From Halorussus gelatinilyticus (GTDB lineage Archaea; Halobacteriota; Halobacteria; Halobacteriales; Haladaptataceae), in assembly GCF_023238445.1 (NCBI RefSeq), contig NZ_CP096658.1, positions 2,542,001 to 2,606,000 of the forward strand: a stretch of 64,000 bases of DNA, written 5' to 3'. The notes under the pieces were generated by a model. It worked only from the letters and a program-made list of their open reading frames with translations. It had not been told where the DNA came from and did no database searches. Positions 8,623 through 16,984 of the stretch are shown piece by piece (position 1 is the first letter of the stretch; the number at the start of each line of letters is the position of its first letter). The position numbers and the translations under genes were made by a program.

Positions 8623-8811
8623 AGGATATCTTTGCTATTGAACCCCATACGGCAGATAGGTTAAAAGAGTTTTCTTCGCTTTCGGCGCTCGGCTCCGGAA
8701 ACTGTAGCGGGGCGGCTCCGGGACGAAACTCGCCGAATCGTCTCGGGCGGGAACACAGAGATTTCCGACGCCGAAACCACTTTCCTCGCGCTCGCCCAAT
8801 CTGAACACGCT

Positions 8812-9645
8812 ATGGCTCAACGCGAGGAACTCGACGACGCGCAGCTACTGGACGGAATGCCCCGACTCGGTCTCGGCACGTGGGAGAACACCGACGCCGA
8901 GACCTGCGCCGAGAGCGTCCGACAGGCGCTCGACATGGGGTACCGCCACATCGACACCGCCCAAGCGTACGACAACGAGGAGCACGTCGGCGAGGGCATC
9001 GCGAACGCCGACGTGGACCGCGAGGACGTCTTCCTCGCAACGAAGATCTGGACGAGCAACCTCTCGCACGACGACGTGATTCACACCGCGAAGGAGAGCC
9101 TCGACAAGCTCGGTACCGACTACGTGGACCTGCTGTACGTCCACTGGCCCGCCAACGAGTACGACCCCGAGGACACCCTGTCGGCGTTCGACCAGCTCTA
9201 CGACGACGGTCTCATCGAGAACGTCGGCGTCTCGAACTTCGAGCCGCGCCATCTGGACGAGGCCCAGGACGTCCTCGACGCGCCGGTGTTCGCCAATCAG
9301 GTCGAGATGCACCCGCTGCTCCCGCAGGACGAACTGGTCGAGTACGGCCAAAACAACGACGTGAACCTCGTAGCGTACTCGCCGCTGGCCCGCGGGCAGG
9401 TCTTCGACGTGCCCGAAATCGAAGAGGTCGCCGAGAAACACGACGCCTCTCCCGCGCAGGTCAGCCTCGCATGGCTCCTCCAGCGCGACGGCGTGGCCGC
9501 GATTCCGAAGGCCTCCAGCGAAGACCACATTCGGGACAACTGGGGCGCGCTCGACCTCGAACTGGACGACGAGGACGTCGAGAAGATAGAGAGCATCGAC
9601 CGGCGCGAGCGGCAGGTGGACCCCGACTTCGGCCCGTGGAACTGA
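8812..9645 (+). CDS. Aldo/keto reductase
   Basis: NADPH-type oxidoreductase of 277 residues with the full AKR tetrad: D48 and Y53 in RHIDTAQAYDNEEHVG, K78 in ATKIW and H111 in LLYVHWP. IPKASSEDHIRDN near the C-terminus is the cofactor-phosphate loop. It matches the microbial AKR5-like group (2,5-diketo-gluconate reductase / methylglyoxal reductase), which reduces sugar-derived or other aldehydes. Substrate unknown. Single gene with its own promoter region. Confidence 0.88.
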   Translation: MAQREELDDAQLLDGMPRLGLGTWENTDAETCAESVRQALDMGYRHIDTAQAYDNEEHVGEGIANADVDREDVFLATKIWTSNLSHDDVIHTAKESLDKLGTDYVDLLYVHWPANEYDPEDTLSAFDQLYDDGLIENVGVSNFEPRHLDEAQDVLDAPVFANQVEMHPLLPQDELVEYGQNNDVNLVAYSPLARGQVFDVPEIEEVAEKHDASPAQVSLAWLLQRDGVAAIPKASSEDHIRDNWGALDLELDDEDVEKIESIDRRERQVDPDFGPWN

Positions 9646-9723
9646 CTCGGTAGTCCGCTTCCGAATTCCGTTCTCTCTCGTCAAACAAAATACTTTACTG
9701 ACGGGTATCCGATTGGTCGGACG

Positions 9724-10227
9724 ATGAACGAGTCACCCGACCACTCCACCTTCCGCGCCCTCCACCGACTCGTGGAACACTACACGTCCGACGGGACGCT
9801 CGGACGGACGCTGCTCGGCGGGACCGCCCTGCTCCTCGCGCCGTTCCTGTTCCTCGGCGCGTCGTCGATTCTCTTCGGCGGGACGACCTATCTTCCCGTC
9901 GCGTTCTTCGGACTGGTCTCGTTCGTCGTCAGCGTCCCGACGTTCTTCGTCGGGTTACTGACCCTCTGGCCGGTGTACCTCTCGCTCATCGGCAACGTCG
10001 AGTCCCCCGAACTGTACCCCGACGGCGCGAGTACGCCGGAGTCCGACGGCGAGCGCGAGAGCGCGGAGGCGATTTTGAAACGCCGGTACGCCGCCGGGGA
10101 ACTCTCCCGCGAGGAGTTCGAGCGCCAACTCGACGCGGTGATGGAGACCTCGGGCGGCGACGGCGAACGTGCAACCTCCCGCGACCGGCCCCGCGACGAA
10201 CGCCGCGAGCGCGTCCGAAATCGCTGA
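9724..10227 (+). CDS. Membrane protein with C-terminal SHOCT domain
   Basis: 167 residues: two long hydrophobic stretches at about 32-52 and 60-92, then an acidic linker, then the short SHOCT motif (ILKRRYAAGELSREEFERQL, about residues 117-136). SHOCT is a short helical motif found at the ends of many unrelated proteins and does not reveal function. A TATA-like TACTTTACTG lies about 30 nt upstream of the ATG. A second SHOCT protein is encoded at 62455-63075. Confidence 0.75.
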   Translation: MNESPDHSTFRALHRLVEHYTSDGTLGRTLLGGTALLLAPFLFLGASSILFGGTTYLPVAFFGLVSFVVSVPTFFVGLLTLWPVYLSLIGNVESPELYPDGASTPESDGERESAEAILKRRYAAGELSREEFERQLDAVMETSGGDGERATSRDRPRDERRERVRNR

Positions 10228-10350
10228 CTCGGGTCCGTCGGCCGACGTTCGGTTTCCGACTCCGAGGAATCGCGCGTCCGACGACCTGCCAGCCCGTTTT
10301 CATCTCTCGGGACGACCCCCAAAACTTCATATTGGCCGTAACGTACTAAA

Positions 10351-11100
10351 ATGCAGATGCACGGCGGAACGAGCAACACCGGTCTCGTCGGGGCGATTCG
10401 GTACGACATACAACGACTGCACGAGAGTTGGATGGCGCTGTTCTTCCCGCGCCAGCGGAGCGACCAGGGTGGCGTCCTCGGCAAGTGGGAACCCTCGACC
10501 ACCTCCGGGCGCGTCGCCTACCGGGGGTGGAGCGCGGTCGGCACGGCGGTCGTCGCGCTCCTCTACCCCCTGACGCTGTTCGGGTTCGCGGCGCGGTACT
10601 ACACCCGGAAGATAGACGGGACGGCGACCCGACTCGGCGTGGTCGGCGTCCTCCTCCTGTCCCTGCTGGTTTGGGGCGGCCTGACGGCGCTCGCGCGACT
10701 CCGGTTCTCGACGGACGGCTTTCTGGCGGTCGGGGCCGCCGGCGGGGTCGCCACCGTGGCGGCCGTGCTGGCGTACCTCTCGGGGACGCGGGGCGGACGC
10801 TTCAGCACGGTCCTGCTGGCCTACCCGTTCGCCATGACCGCCATCTTCCTGCCGCCGGTCGTCGCGGCGCTCTACTCGCCGACGCTCTCGGAGGTCATCT
10901 TCCCCAAGAGTTACACCCTCGCGGTCTGGTTGCTCGACAACCCGCTCGACCTCTGGGGCATCAACACCTACCTGCGCGAGCAGTTCACGCTCGAAGGCGC
11001 GAACTACGCGGCGATGTGGTTCGGCCTGTCGGTCCCGACCGGGTGGCTCCTCGGGTTGCTCGTCACGCTGGCCGACGTGGTTCGACCGAAAGGGGAGTAG
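10351..11100 (+). CDS. Haloarchaeal polytopic membrane protein, function unknown
   Basis: 249 residues with about 5 hydrophobic segments after an amphipathic N-terminus (QRLHESWMALFFPRQR). Conserved-looking motifs are GKWEPSTTSGRVAYRGW and LLDNPLDLWGINTYLREQFT. I know of no function for this kind of protein. CTTCATATTGG about 25 nt before the ATG acts as promoter. The small membrane gene at 11138 follows after 37 nt and may be co-transcribed. Confidence 0.7.
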   Translation: MQMHGGTSNTGLVGAIRYDIQRLHESWMALFFPRQRSDQGGVLGKWEPSTTSGRVAYRGWSAVGTAVVALLYPLTLFGFAARYYTRKIDGTATRLGVVGVLLLSLLVWGGLTALARLRFSTDGFLAVGAAGGVATVAAVLAYLSGTRGGRFSTVLLAYPFAMTAIFLPPVVAALYSPTLSEVIFPKSYTLAVWLLDNPLDLWGINTYLREQFTLEGANYAAMWFGLSVPTGWLLGLLVTLADVVRPKGE

Positions 11101-11137
11101 AGCAACGTTTTTGCCCTTCTCGTCCCGAGAGTCGGGT

Positions 11138-11329
11138 ATGGAGTTTAATTTGCCCGTGACCGCCGCGATACTGGTCGGAATCGTCGCGCTCGGAACGGCC
11201 GCGCTCATCGGGATGGAGGTCATGGCCACGACGACGGTGTTGATGATGGTGACGCCCTCGATGCTGGTGTTCGGCGCGATAGCGCTCTTCGTCGGGATCA
11301 AGCACGGCGAGTACCGGGCGACGCGATAA
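11138..11329 (+). CDS. Small two-helix membrane protein (63 aa)
   Basis: 63 residues with two transmembrane helices (about 6-27 and 32-52) and a short charged tail GIKHGEYRATR. I choose ATG 11138 over the frame's earlier codon because the upstream 9 residues (MPFSSRESG) are untypical. Short two-helix proteins of this shape are common and uncharacterised in haloarchaea. It probably follows the preceding membrane gene in one transcript. Confidence 0.65.
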   Translation: MEFNLPVTAAILVGIVALGTAALIGMEVMATTTVLMMVTPSMLVFGAIALFVGIKHGEYRATR

Positions 11330-11536
11330 GTCCGAAAAAAGAACGACGGCGACTCGGCCCGACTCACTTCTGCGGTCGTCCGACCCTACCCGGAGTCACG
11401 ATAGACGACCGCGAAGCCAGCGATAACGCGGCACGGAGGGCCGCGACACGCGAGTGGCGAGCCGCGAGCGAGCGGACCGAAGCGTCCCTCGAAGTCGCGC
11501 GACGGAGGCGCGCGGGAAGGGGGTAACGGCGTGTGT

Positions 11537-12508
11537 TTACATGTAGCCGAGGTCGCGCAGGCGCTCCATCAGGTCCTCTTTGTCCTGGGCGCGGCCCGCG
11601 CGCTCGGTCGTGTCTTCGAGGTCCTGCAACCACGCAGGCTCTTCGTCGGACTTCTCGGTGCTGACCTCGCTACCGAGCGAGCGGAATCCGGCGAAGTACT
11701 TGGGGCTGACCGGGATGTCGTCCTGCGTCAGACCGTTCGGCAGGTCGTCGTCGGCTTCCGGGACGTAGCCGTCGTCGGGGTACTCCTCGACGGTGTCCGG
11801 CACGACGTAGTGCCAGAAGGTGTCCCAGACCGCGCGCTCGTCGAACTGGAGAATCGGCTGAACGCGGTCGTGGGGCGGGTAGATGTCGGGATCGTGGCGC
11901 GGGGAGAAGAACGTCTCGTCCGCGCGGGCCTCCTGCTCGTCCCAGCGGACGCCGGAGATGATGCCGTCGATGTCGAGTTCCTCGATGGTGTCGTTGAGCG
12001 CGACGGTCTTCAGCAGGTGGTTGCCGACGTAGGTGTCGAGCAGGAACGGGAAGGTGTCCTCCTCGTACTCCAGGATGTCGCGGACGTGGTGCTGGTTGTG
12101 CTCGTTCAGCGCGTCGATGGGGATGTCGTCGCCCGGTTCGAGGTCGTTCTCCTCGGCGTAGTCGCCCACGTCGTCGTTGCTCGCGTAGACGACGTCGAGG
12201 TCCCACTCGTCTTCCCACTTGGCGACGAAGTCGTGGATCTCGTCGAAGTGCTGGAAGTGGTCGATGAACACCGCAGTCGGCGTTTCGAGGTCGAACTTCT
12301 CGGCGACTTCTTTGATGAAGTAGAGCGTGAGCGTCGAGTCCTTGCCGCCGGTCCACATCACGGCCGGGTTCTCGTACTCTTCGAGACCCTGCCGGGTCAC
12401 GTCGATGGCCTTCTCGATCTTGTGCTCCATCGAGGCGTAGTCCTCGGGGTCCTCGCCTTCGCCGTCACTGTAGTCTACGTCTACGTAGTTCGGGAAGTCT
12501 TCGGGCAT
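11537..12508 (-). CDS. PAPS reductase / CysD-like PP-loop ATP-pyrophosphatase family protein
   Basis: 323 residues. The PP-loop is WTGGKDSTLTL (about residues 52-62), which binds ATP pyrophosphate in the adenine alpha-hydrolase superfamily. Further family marks are ISGVRWDEQEARADE and FFSPRHDPDIYPPHDRVQPI, as in CysD and PAPS reductases. No CysN or siroheme sulfite reductase is nearby. A role in sulfur activation or sulfate assimilation is likely but the exact reaction is open. The first 30 residues are acidic. A TATA box and a perfect dyad sit directly before the ATG, so the gene is probably under specific control. Confidence 0.8.
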   Translation of the reverse strand: MPEDFPNYVDVDYSDGEGEDPEDYASMEHKIEKAIDVTRQGLEEYENPAVMWTGGKDSTLTLYFIKEVAEKFDLETPTAVFIDHFQHFDEIHDFVAKWEDEWDLDVVYASNDDVGDYAEENDLEPGDDIPIDALNEHNQHHVRDILEYEEDTFPFLLDTYVGNHLLKTVALNDTIEELDIDGIISGVRWDEQEARADETFFSPRHDPDIYPPHDRVQPILQFDERAVWDTFWHYVVPDTVEEYPDDGYVPEADDDLPNGLTQDDIPVSPKYFAGFRSLGSEVSTEKSDEEPAWLQDLEDTTERAGRAQDKEDLMERLRDLGYM

Positions 12509-12511
12509 CGT

Positions 12512-12545
12512 TCGTAATTACATCTAATTACGACCGTAAAGTGTT
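12512..12545 (-). promoter_or_regulatory. Promoter plus perfect 9-bp inverted repeat before the PAPS-reductase-family gene
   Basis: TCGTAATTA (12512-12520), a 4-nt gap, and its exact reverse complement TAATTACGA (12525-12533) end 4 nt from the ATG. On the gene strand a TATA-like CACTTTACGG lies just upstream (about 12534-12543). A dimeric repressor bound to the dyad would cover the transcription start. Confidence 0.65.
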
Positions 12546-12829
12546 TTTCGGCTCTCCACGCTCGCAGGCTCCACCAGCGAACGCGAAAGCGGCGTCTACC
12601 GGCGTCTCAGGCCCGAGTTGGTGTGACAGAGTAGCGTGGTAAAAAGGGACACGAACGCGAACGACCCGGCGAAAATTTCGGGGGATTGCAGTCGGCCCGG
12701 CCACCTCTTCAACGTCGTGCGCGACTTCGCAGACCGACCAACCAACTGACAGCGAGCCGAAGGCTTGCGCACGAGCAATCAGGCTGCGAGCGACGGAGCG
12801 AAGCGACTGAGCGAGCAGGTCTTTTTCAT
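12546..12829. other. Non-coding interval
   Basis: No frame here has haloarchaeal coding character. It contains GC-rich runs such as GAGCGACGGAGCGAAGCGAC that recur in haloarchaeal intergenic DNA and a short AT patch (GGTAAAAAGGG) near 12638. I found no tRNA-like cloverleaf. Confidence 0.4.
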
Positions 12830-12913
12830 CGACGTTTTTTGAGGAGTGGTGCCCGCAGGGAAGGCGGCGCGGAGCGCCGCGCTCCCGAGGATGCCCGACG
12901 ACGAAAAACGTCG
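12830..12913. repeat. Intergenic element closed by a 10-bp inverted repeat
   Basis: CGACGTTTTT at 12830-12839 pairs with AAAAACGTCG at 12904-12913. The 64 nt between them contain a second GC-rich hairpin around GGCGCGGAGCGCCGCGC. A transcript would form a long stem with an inner hairpin. It lies downstream of the gene that ends at 12930 and upstream of the PAPS-reductase-family promoter, so it could be a terminator-like structure or a small non-autonomous repeat. Confidence 0.4.
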
Positions 12914-12929
12914 TAGCTAAAAGGTGGGT

Positions 12930-13517
12930 TCAGATAAACTCGTTGTCCCGCCAATCGACCCCGCTCGACCCGGAGTTCGAGGAGTCGGGTCCCTCGACCA
13001 CTTCGATGGAAGCGGGCCGGTCCTCGCCGTCGACGATACGAGTCGCTTGCAGGTCGCCGTCCTGTTCCGTAATCGCGGTCAGCGTTCCCTTCTCGGCGAG
13101 TCGCGCGATGTTACAGAGGACGAGGAACATCGGGTACTGGAGCGCCGTGTTCTGGAGGACGGTCTCGCGGTCGCCCTTGAACGCGGCGACCTCGATGAGT
13201 TCGCCCATCGGCTCGTCGTCCTCTTCCTCGTCGAGTTCCTCGGCGTCGTCGCCCCACCGCGGCCCCTCTCGTCGCTTCTGCTCCTCTTCGGTGTAGACGC
13301 GCGTCTCCGAAATCGAGGCTTTGAGTTGCGCCGTCGGCGTGTACTTGCTGATGCTATCGTCGTCCGCGACGGCGCTGATGATGAGCGTGTTCTTGCGCCG
13401 GGTGATATCCACGCTGGCGATGCTCGGGGGGAGGTCGGGGTCCTCCTCGAAGTAGTCGTAGACGTTTTCCAGCGGCAGTTCGAGCGTCGAGTGAAGTCGA
13501 TATACTTGCCCCGTCAT
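12930..13517 (-). CDS. Conserved haloarchaeal soluble protein, function unknown
   Basis: 195 residues, strongly acidic, with a stretch EELDEEEDDEPMGELIEV in the middle. It begins MTGQVYRLHSTLELPLENVY, which suggests a beta-alpha start. I recognise no catalytic motif. I use ATG 13517 rather than an upstream in-frame start, because the latter's first 14 residues are basic and Cys-containing, unlike the rest. It lies downstream of the glutaredoxin gene on the same strand with about 110 nt between, which includes an AT-rich ATATATG that may be its promoter. Confidence 0.65.
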   Translation of the reverse strand: MTGQVYRLHSTLELPLENVYDYFEEDPDLPPSIASVDITRRKNTLIISAVADDDSISKYTPTAQLKASISETRVYTEEEQKRREGPRWGDDAEELDEEEDDEPMGELIEVAAFKGDRETVLQNTALQYPMFLVLCNIARLAEKGTLTAITEQDGDLQATRIVDGEDRPASIEVVEGPDSSNSGSSGVDWRDNEFI

Positions 13518-13629
13518 TTGTGATTTACATGCAGGTTCCCGGCTAGCGACACGGTACACGGGTGTCTAAGGTGTCCGAACATATATGGCCTACCCTTTCG
13601 GTCCTCTGTGTATCGCTCGAAATTACTAT

Positions 13630-13971
13630 TCAAGCCGACAGCTCGGTTTCGAGCTCGCCGCGTTCGTCGAGTTCCGCCAGCACGTCGCTCCCGCCGACGA
13701 ACTCGCCGTTCACGTACGTCTGGGGGATCGTCTCCCAACCGCTGTGGTCCTCCAGCGCGGCGCGGTACTCCGCGAGGGCGTCCAGCACGTCCACCGTCTC
13801 GTAGTCGTCGCGGTACTGCTGAATCAGTTCGAGCGCCTTCTGGGAGTAGCCACACTGGGGCATCAGCTCGTTGCCCTTCATGAAGAGGACGACGTCGTTG
13901 TCCTCGATGGCCGAGTCCACGCGGTCTCGAACCTCTTCTTCGGTCAGTTCGCTTTCCGGCTGGAAAGTCAT
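13630..13971 (-). CDS. Monothiol glutaredoxin family protein
   Basis: 113 residues with the monothiol Grx pattern: VVLFMKGNELMPQCGYSQKA holds the active-site CGYS (CGFS class), and IPQTYVNGEFVGGSDVLAEL supplies the cis-proline, glutathione-contact and GGxD parts. Proteins of this class carry and deliver [2Fe-2S] clusters rather than reduce disulfides. Haloarchaea generally use gamma-glutamylcysteine instead of glutathione, so the thiol cofactor is an inference. It lies just after gdh-gfcR on the same strand, 37 nt from gfcR, and may be read through with them. Confidence 0.85.
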   Translation of the reverse strand: MTFQPESELTEEEVRDRVDSAIEDNDVVLFMKGNELMPQCGYSQKALELIQQYRDDYETVDVLDALAEYRAALEDHSGWETIPQTYVNGEFVGGSDVLAELDERGELETELSA

Positions 13972-14008
13972 ACTCCCTGATACGCGACCCGGTCGCAAAG
14001 AAGTTGCG

Positions 14009-14650
14009 TTAGTCGTCGTCGCCGACCCGGACCACGTTGATGAGCGAGTGGACGGGCACGCCCGCGACGTCCTCGACGCCCTGTTTGTCCACGAGAACGA
14101 CGCAGGCGACCGGTTCGCCGCCCTCCTCGCGGATGGCCTCGACCGTCTCGGTCATGGTCGTCCCGCTGGTGATGGTGTCGTCCACGACGTAACACTCGCG
14201 GTCCCGAATCTGGGCGAAGTTCCGCGAGAACGTTCCGCCGAGGTCCTCGATGTCGCCTTCCTCCCACTGGTGTTTGCTCGGCGCGTAGGTTCCGAGGTCG
14301 GTGTCGAGTTCGCGCGCGACGGCGGTGGCCAGCGGCGCGCCCGCCTTCTCGATGCCGATGGTCAGGTCCACCTCCTCGTCCTGATTTTCGAGGAGGTCGG
14401 CCATCGCGGCCCCGGCGTGGTAAAGTCGGTTGCTGTCCCGGCCGAGCGCCGACCAATCGACGTGGATGTCGTGGGGACCGCCCGCGGGTTCGGTCGTCGT
14501 CGTGGTCGCGGTCGCGCCGGTGCTGCTCCGTTCGACCAGCCAACTCGCGGTCTCCCGCGAGACGTTGAGTTCGTCCGCGATTTCGCCCTTCGATAGCCCC
14601 TGCTGGGCGAGTTCTGCCGCGCTCTCGATGAGGTCGTCTACGTTCTTCAT
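14009..14650 (-). CDS. gfcR: Sugar-catabolism regulator GfcR (HTH plus phosphoribosyltransferase-like domain)
   Basis: 213 residues. The N-terminal HTH (LSKGEIADELNVSRETASWL, about 19-38) is joined by a Thr/Pro linker to an orotate-phosphoribosyltransferase-like domain with the PRPP loop CYVVDDTITSGTTMTETV. This architecture is that of GfcR, described in Haloferax volcanii as a regulator of glucose and fructose breakdown through the semi-phosphorylative Entner-Doudoroff route. Its ATG overlaps the gdh stop as ATGA, so it is co-expressed with a likely target gene. Shared motifs before gdh, kdgA and gad are candidate binding sites. Confidence 0.9.
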   Translation of the reverse strand: MKNVDDLIESAAELAQQGLSKGEIADELNVSRETASWLVERSSTGATATTTTTEPAGGPHDIHVDWSALGRDSNRLYHAGAAMADLLENQDEEVDLTIGIEKAGAPLATAVARELDTDLGTYAPSKHQWEEGDIEDLGGTFSRNFAQIRDRECYVVDDTITSGTTMTETVEAIREEGGEPVACVVLVDKQGVEDVAGVPVHSLINVVRVGDDD

Positions 14651-15714
14651 ATCTGACTAAATTGTACTGCCGTCTTTATTGTCGTTTCGTCATCCGCAAA
14701 CGCCGCCTCGTAGTCGTCGAGGTCGTGGACGCCCGTCACGAGGTCGTCGAGGAACCACGCCGGGAAGTCGCCCAGCGTCTCGACCGCCGCCTCGAAGTGC
14801 GAGACGTTGGAGTTGACGCTCCCGACCAGCGCCTTGTTGTTCATCACGAACTCCTTGTGGAGTCGCCCGCCGTCGATTTCGAACTCCCACGGCTCGGGGA
14901 CGCCCAGCAGCGCGCCGACGCCGTTGGGCGCGAGCGCCTCGATGCACTCGAAGGCGTGGCGCGCGTAGCCGGTCGCCTCGTACACGAAGTCCATCGCTTC
15001 GTGAGTATCCGGAATTTGGGTCACGGGCGTCCGGCGCGAATCGACGTACGTCGCGCCCAGTTCCTCGATAATGTCGACGGTCGGGTCGGGGCGGTCGCGC
15101 CGTCCCAGACAGTACGTCCGGTCGTAGCCGCGCTGGTCGAGCATGGCGAGCGTGAGCAGGCCGAGGCTCCCGTTACCCAAGACGAGACCCGTCTCGGGGT
15201 CCCAGTCGAACGCCGACCGCGCGGCCGCGGCGTGCTCGATGGCCTTCTCGGAGATGCTGACCGGTTCCACGAGGAATCCCCACTCCGCGAGGTCCTCGGG
15301 GAGGGGCACGAGATACTCCGCGGGCGCGGTGAAGTACTCGGACATGAACCCGTGCGCGCCGTCGATGCCGCACTCCCGGCAGGCGTCGGGCGGAGCCATG
15401 TCGGGTTCGCCGCGCTCGAAGTACTCGTTCGCGCCCTCGGCCGGCGGCCGTCGGACGGTCGGCACCACCACGTCGCCCTCCTCGAAGGGGGTGCCCTCGG
15501 CCTCGGCGACGACGCCGACCGCCTCGTGACCCAGCACGAGGCGGTCCTCGCCCTCGGGGAACCCGCCGTGGTTCCCCTCGATGACTTCGTGGTCGGTCCC
15601 GTCCACGCCGACACGGAGCGTCCGGACCAGCGCCTCGCCCGGTTCGGGGTCGGGCAGCGGCAGGTCGGCGACTGTCGGCGAGGTCTCGCCCCGCCGGACG
15701 ACGATTGCTTCCAT
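14647..15714 (-). CDS. gdh: Glucose 1-dehydrogenase (zinc-dependent MDR family)
   Basis: 355 residues of the zinc alcohol dehydrogenase superfamily. VGVDGTDHEVIEGNHG is the catalytic zinc region in the archaeal glucose dehydrogenase form, where the usual zinc Cys is replaced by Asp. RLVLGHEAVGVV supplies the zinc His-Glu pair, and VLGNGSLGLLTLAML is the nucleotide-binding turn. It oxidises glucose to gluconolactone, the first step of the route continued by Gad and KdgA in this window. ATG 15714 is preceded by AT-rich promoter DNA and by the TTTATTC-N6-GAGTAAA element. The stop overlaps gfcR. Confidence 0.9.
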   Translation of the reverse strand: MEAIVVRRGETSPTVADLPLPDPEPGEALVRTLRVGVDGTDHEVIEGNHGGFPEGEDRLVLGHEAVGVVAEAEGTPFEEGDVVVPTVRRPPAEGANEYFERGEPDMAPPDACRECGIDGAHGFMSEYFTAPAEYLVPLPEDLAEWGFLVEPVSISEKAIEHAAAARSAFDWDPETGLVLGNGSLGLLTLAMLDQRGYDRTYCLGRRDRPDPTVDIIEELGATYVDSRRTPVTQIPDTHEAMDFVYEATGYARHAFECIEALAPNGVGALLGVPEPWEFEIDGGRLHKEFVMNNKALVGSVNSNVSHFEAAVETLGDFPAWFLDDLVTGVHDLDDYEAAFADDETTIKTAVQFSQI

Positions 15715-15745
15715 GACAGGTCGTAGGAGCGCGGGGGACAAAAGA

Positions 15746-15765
15746 TTTATTCTATCCCGAGTAAA
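15746..15765 (-). promoter_or_regulatory. Candidate GfcR site before gdh
   Basis: On the plus strand TTTATTC, 6 nt, GAGTAAA: a 7-bp inverted repeat with one mismatch, 31 nt from the gdh ATG. The half-site TTTACTC also occurs before kdgA and gad, so it is probably the operator of the regulator encoded by the second gene of this operon. Confidence 0.6.
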
Positions 15766-15895
15766 CATCTTGAACGGGTGGGACGGTCGAACCCAAGCCG
15801 TCATCTCGCCCACCGCGCACATTCTGACGGTCGGCCGTTCGACACCGACAGTCGTCGGTCTCGCACTCGCGTAACTCCCTCGAAAACCCGCTCGC

Positions 15896-16870
15896 CTACT
15901 CCCAGAGGTCGTAGAGGTCGTCGCGGACCGCCTCGCCGACGAAGTCGCCGTCGAGTTCGACGCCGGCGTCGGCGCTCTCGTCTACGCTCTCGACGGTCCC
16001 GATTTCGCTCGCCCGGATTCCCGCCTCGTCGAGGTCGGCGAGGACCCCATCGACTTCCGACTCCGGGACGGTCGCCAACAGCGCGCCCGACCCGAAGATG
16101 CGAAGCGGGTCCACGCCCATCGCCTCACAGATTTCCGCGGTTTCCTCGCGGACCGGGACCGCGCTCCGGTCCACGTCGAGGCGAACGTCCGAGGCGGTCG
16201 CCAACTCGACCATCCCGGTCAGCAGGCCGCCCTCCGTCGGGTCGTGCATCGCGGTGGCCGCCCCGCGGACGAGACGCGACTCCGGCAGGACGCTGATGTC
16301 CCGGAAGAACGCCTCGGCGCGCACCAGCAGGTCGGCGGGCAAGCGGTCGGCGAGGTCGTCGCGGAAGTCGGTCGCCAACACCGCGGTCCCCTCGACGCCC
16401 GCGCCCTTCGTCAGCACCACGCGGTCGCCCGGTTCCGCCCCGCCGGTCGGCACGAACTCGTCGGCGAGTCCCATCGCGGTCATCGAGACCATCGGGCGCT
16501 CCAGCGCCGGGGTGTACTCCGAGTGACCGCCGACGACGGCGACGCCCGACTCGCGGGCCGCCTCGTCTATCTGGGTCGTCAGGTCGTCCAGCGTCGCCTC
16601 GTCGTCGTCGGGCAGGAATACGACGTTCGTGAGCCACCGCGGGTCCGCGCCCGAGGCGGCAACGTCGTTGCACGCGACGTGGACCGCGAGCGTGCCCAAC
16701 CGCTCTTTCGCCAGCGAGAGCGGATCCGAACTGACCACGAGCAACTGGTCGCCGACTCGCATCGCGGCGGCGTCCTCGCCGTACTTCGGCCCCAGAATTA
16801 CTGAATCGTCGTGCGCGCCCGTCCGTGAGAGAACGCGCGCGAGCAGGTCCGGGTCGAGTTTCCCGATCAT
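15896..16870 (-). CDS. AIR synthase-fold protein (HypE/PurM/ThiL superfamily), substrate unknown
   Basis: 324 residues with the two-domain PurM-like layout. GPKYGEDAAAM and SSDPLS are the N-terminal ATP/metal motifs, NDVAASGADPRWL is the superfamily hallmark, VVGGHSEYTP lies at the domain edge and GGLLTGMVELA is in the C-terminal domain. These enzymes use ATP to activate amides or phosphates. The form is nearest to HypE-like paralogues. No hydrogenase gene is near, so a hydrogenase role is doubtful. It stands alone between gdh and a divergent HAD gene. Confidence 0.8.
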   Translation of the reverse strand: MIGKLDPDLLARVLSRTGAHDDSVILGPKYGEDAAAMRVGDQLLVVSSDPLSLAKERLGTLAVHVACNDVAASGADPRWLTNVVFLPDDDEATLDDLTTQIDEAARESGVAVVGGHSEYTPALERPMVSMTAMGLADEFVPTGGAEPGDRVVLTKGAGVEGTAVLATDFRDDLADRLPADLLVRAEAFFRDISVLPESRLVRGAATAMHDPTEGGLLTGMVELATASDVRLDVDRSAVPVREETAEICEAMGVDPLRIFGSGALLATVPESEVDGVLADLDEAGIRASEIGTVESVDESADAGVELDGDFVGEAVRDDLYDLWE

Positions 16871-16984
16871 ACTCGTCTCTCGGTGCGCCGGGGTCTAAGG
16901 TGCGGCGACTGGCGAGAGAGAGGCGTCGCGCCGATATTTCGCGGTTACCCCGACCTTTATCCTGATTTGGGACCCACTCCCGGC

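Noticed and set aside
12590-12930. tRNA or 7S RNA gene in the gap after the PAPS-reductase-family promoter
   Set aside because: No cloverleaf, no TTC-loop consensus and no SRP domain signature could be traced; only hairpins are present.
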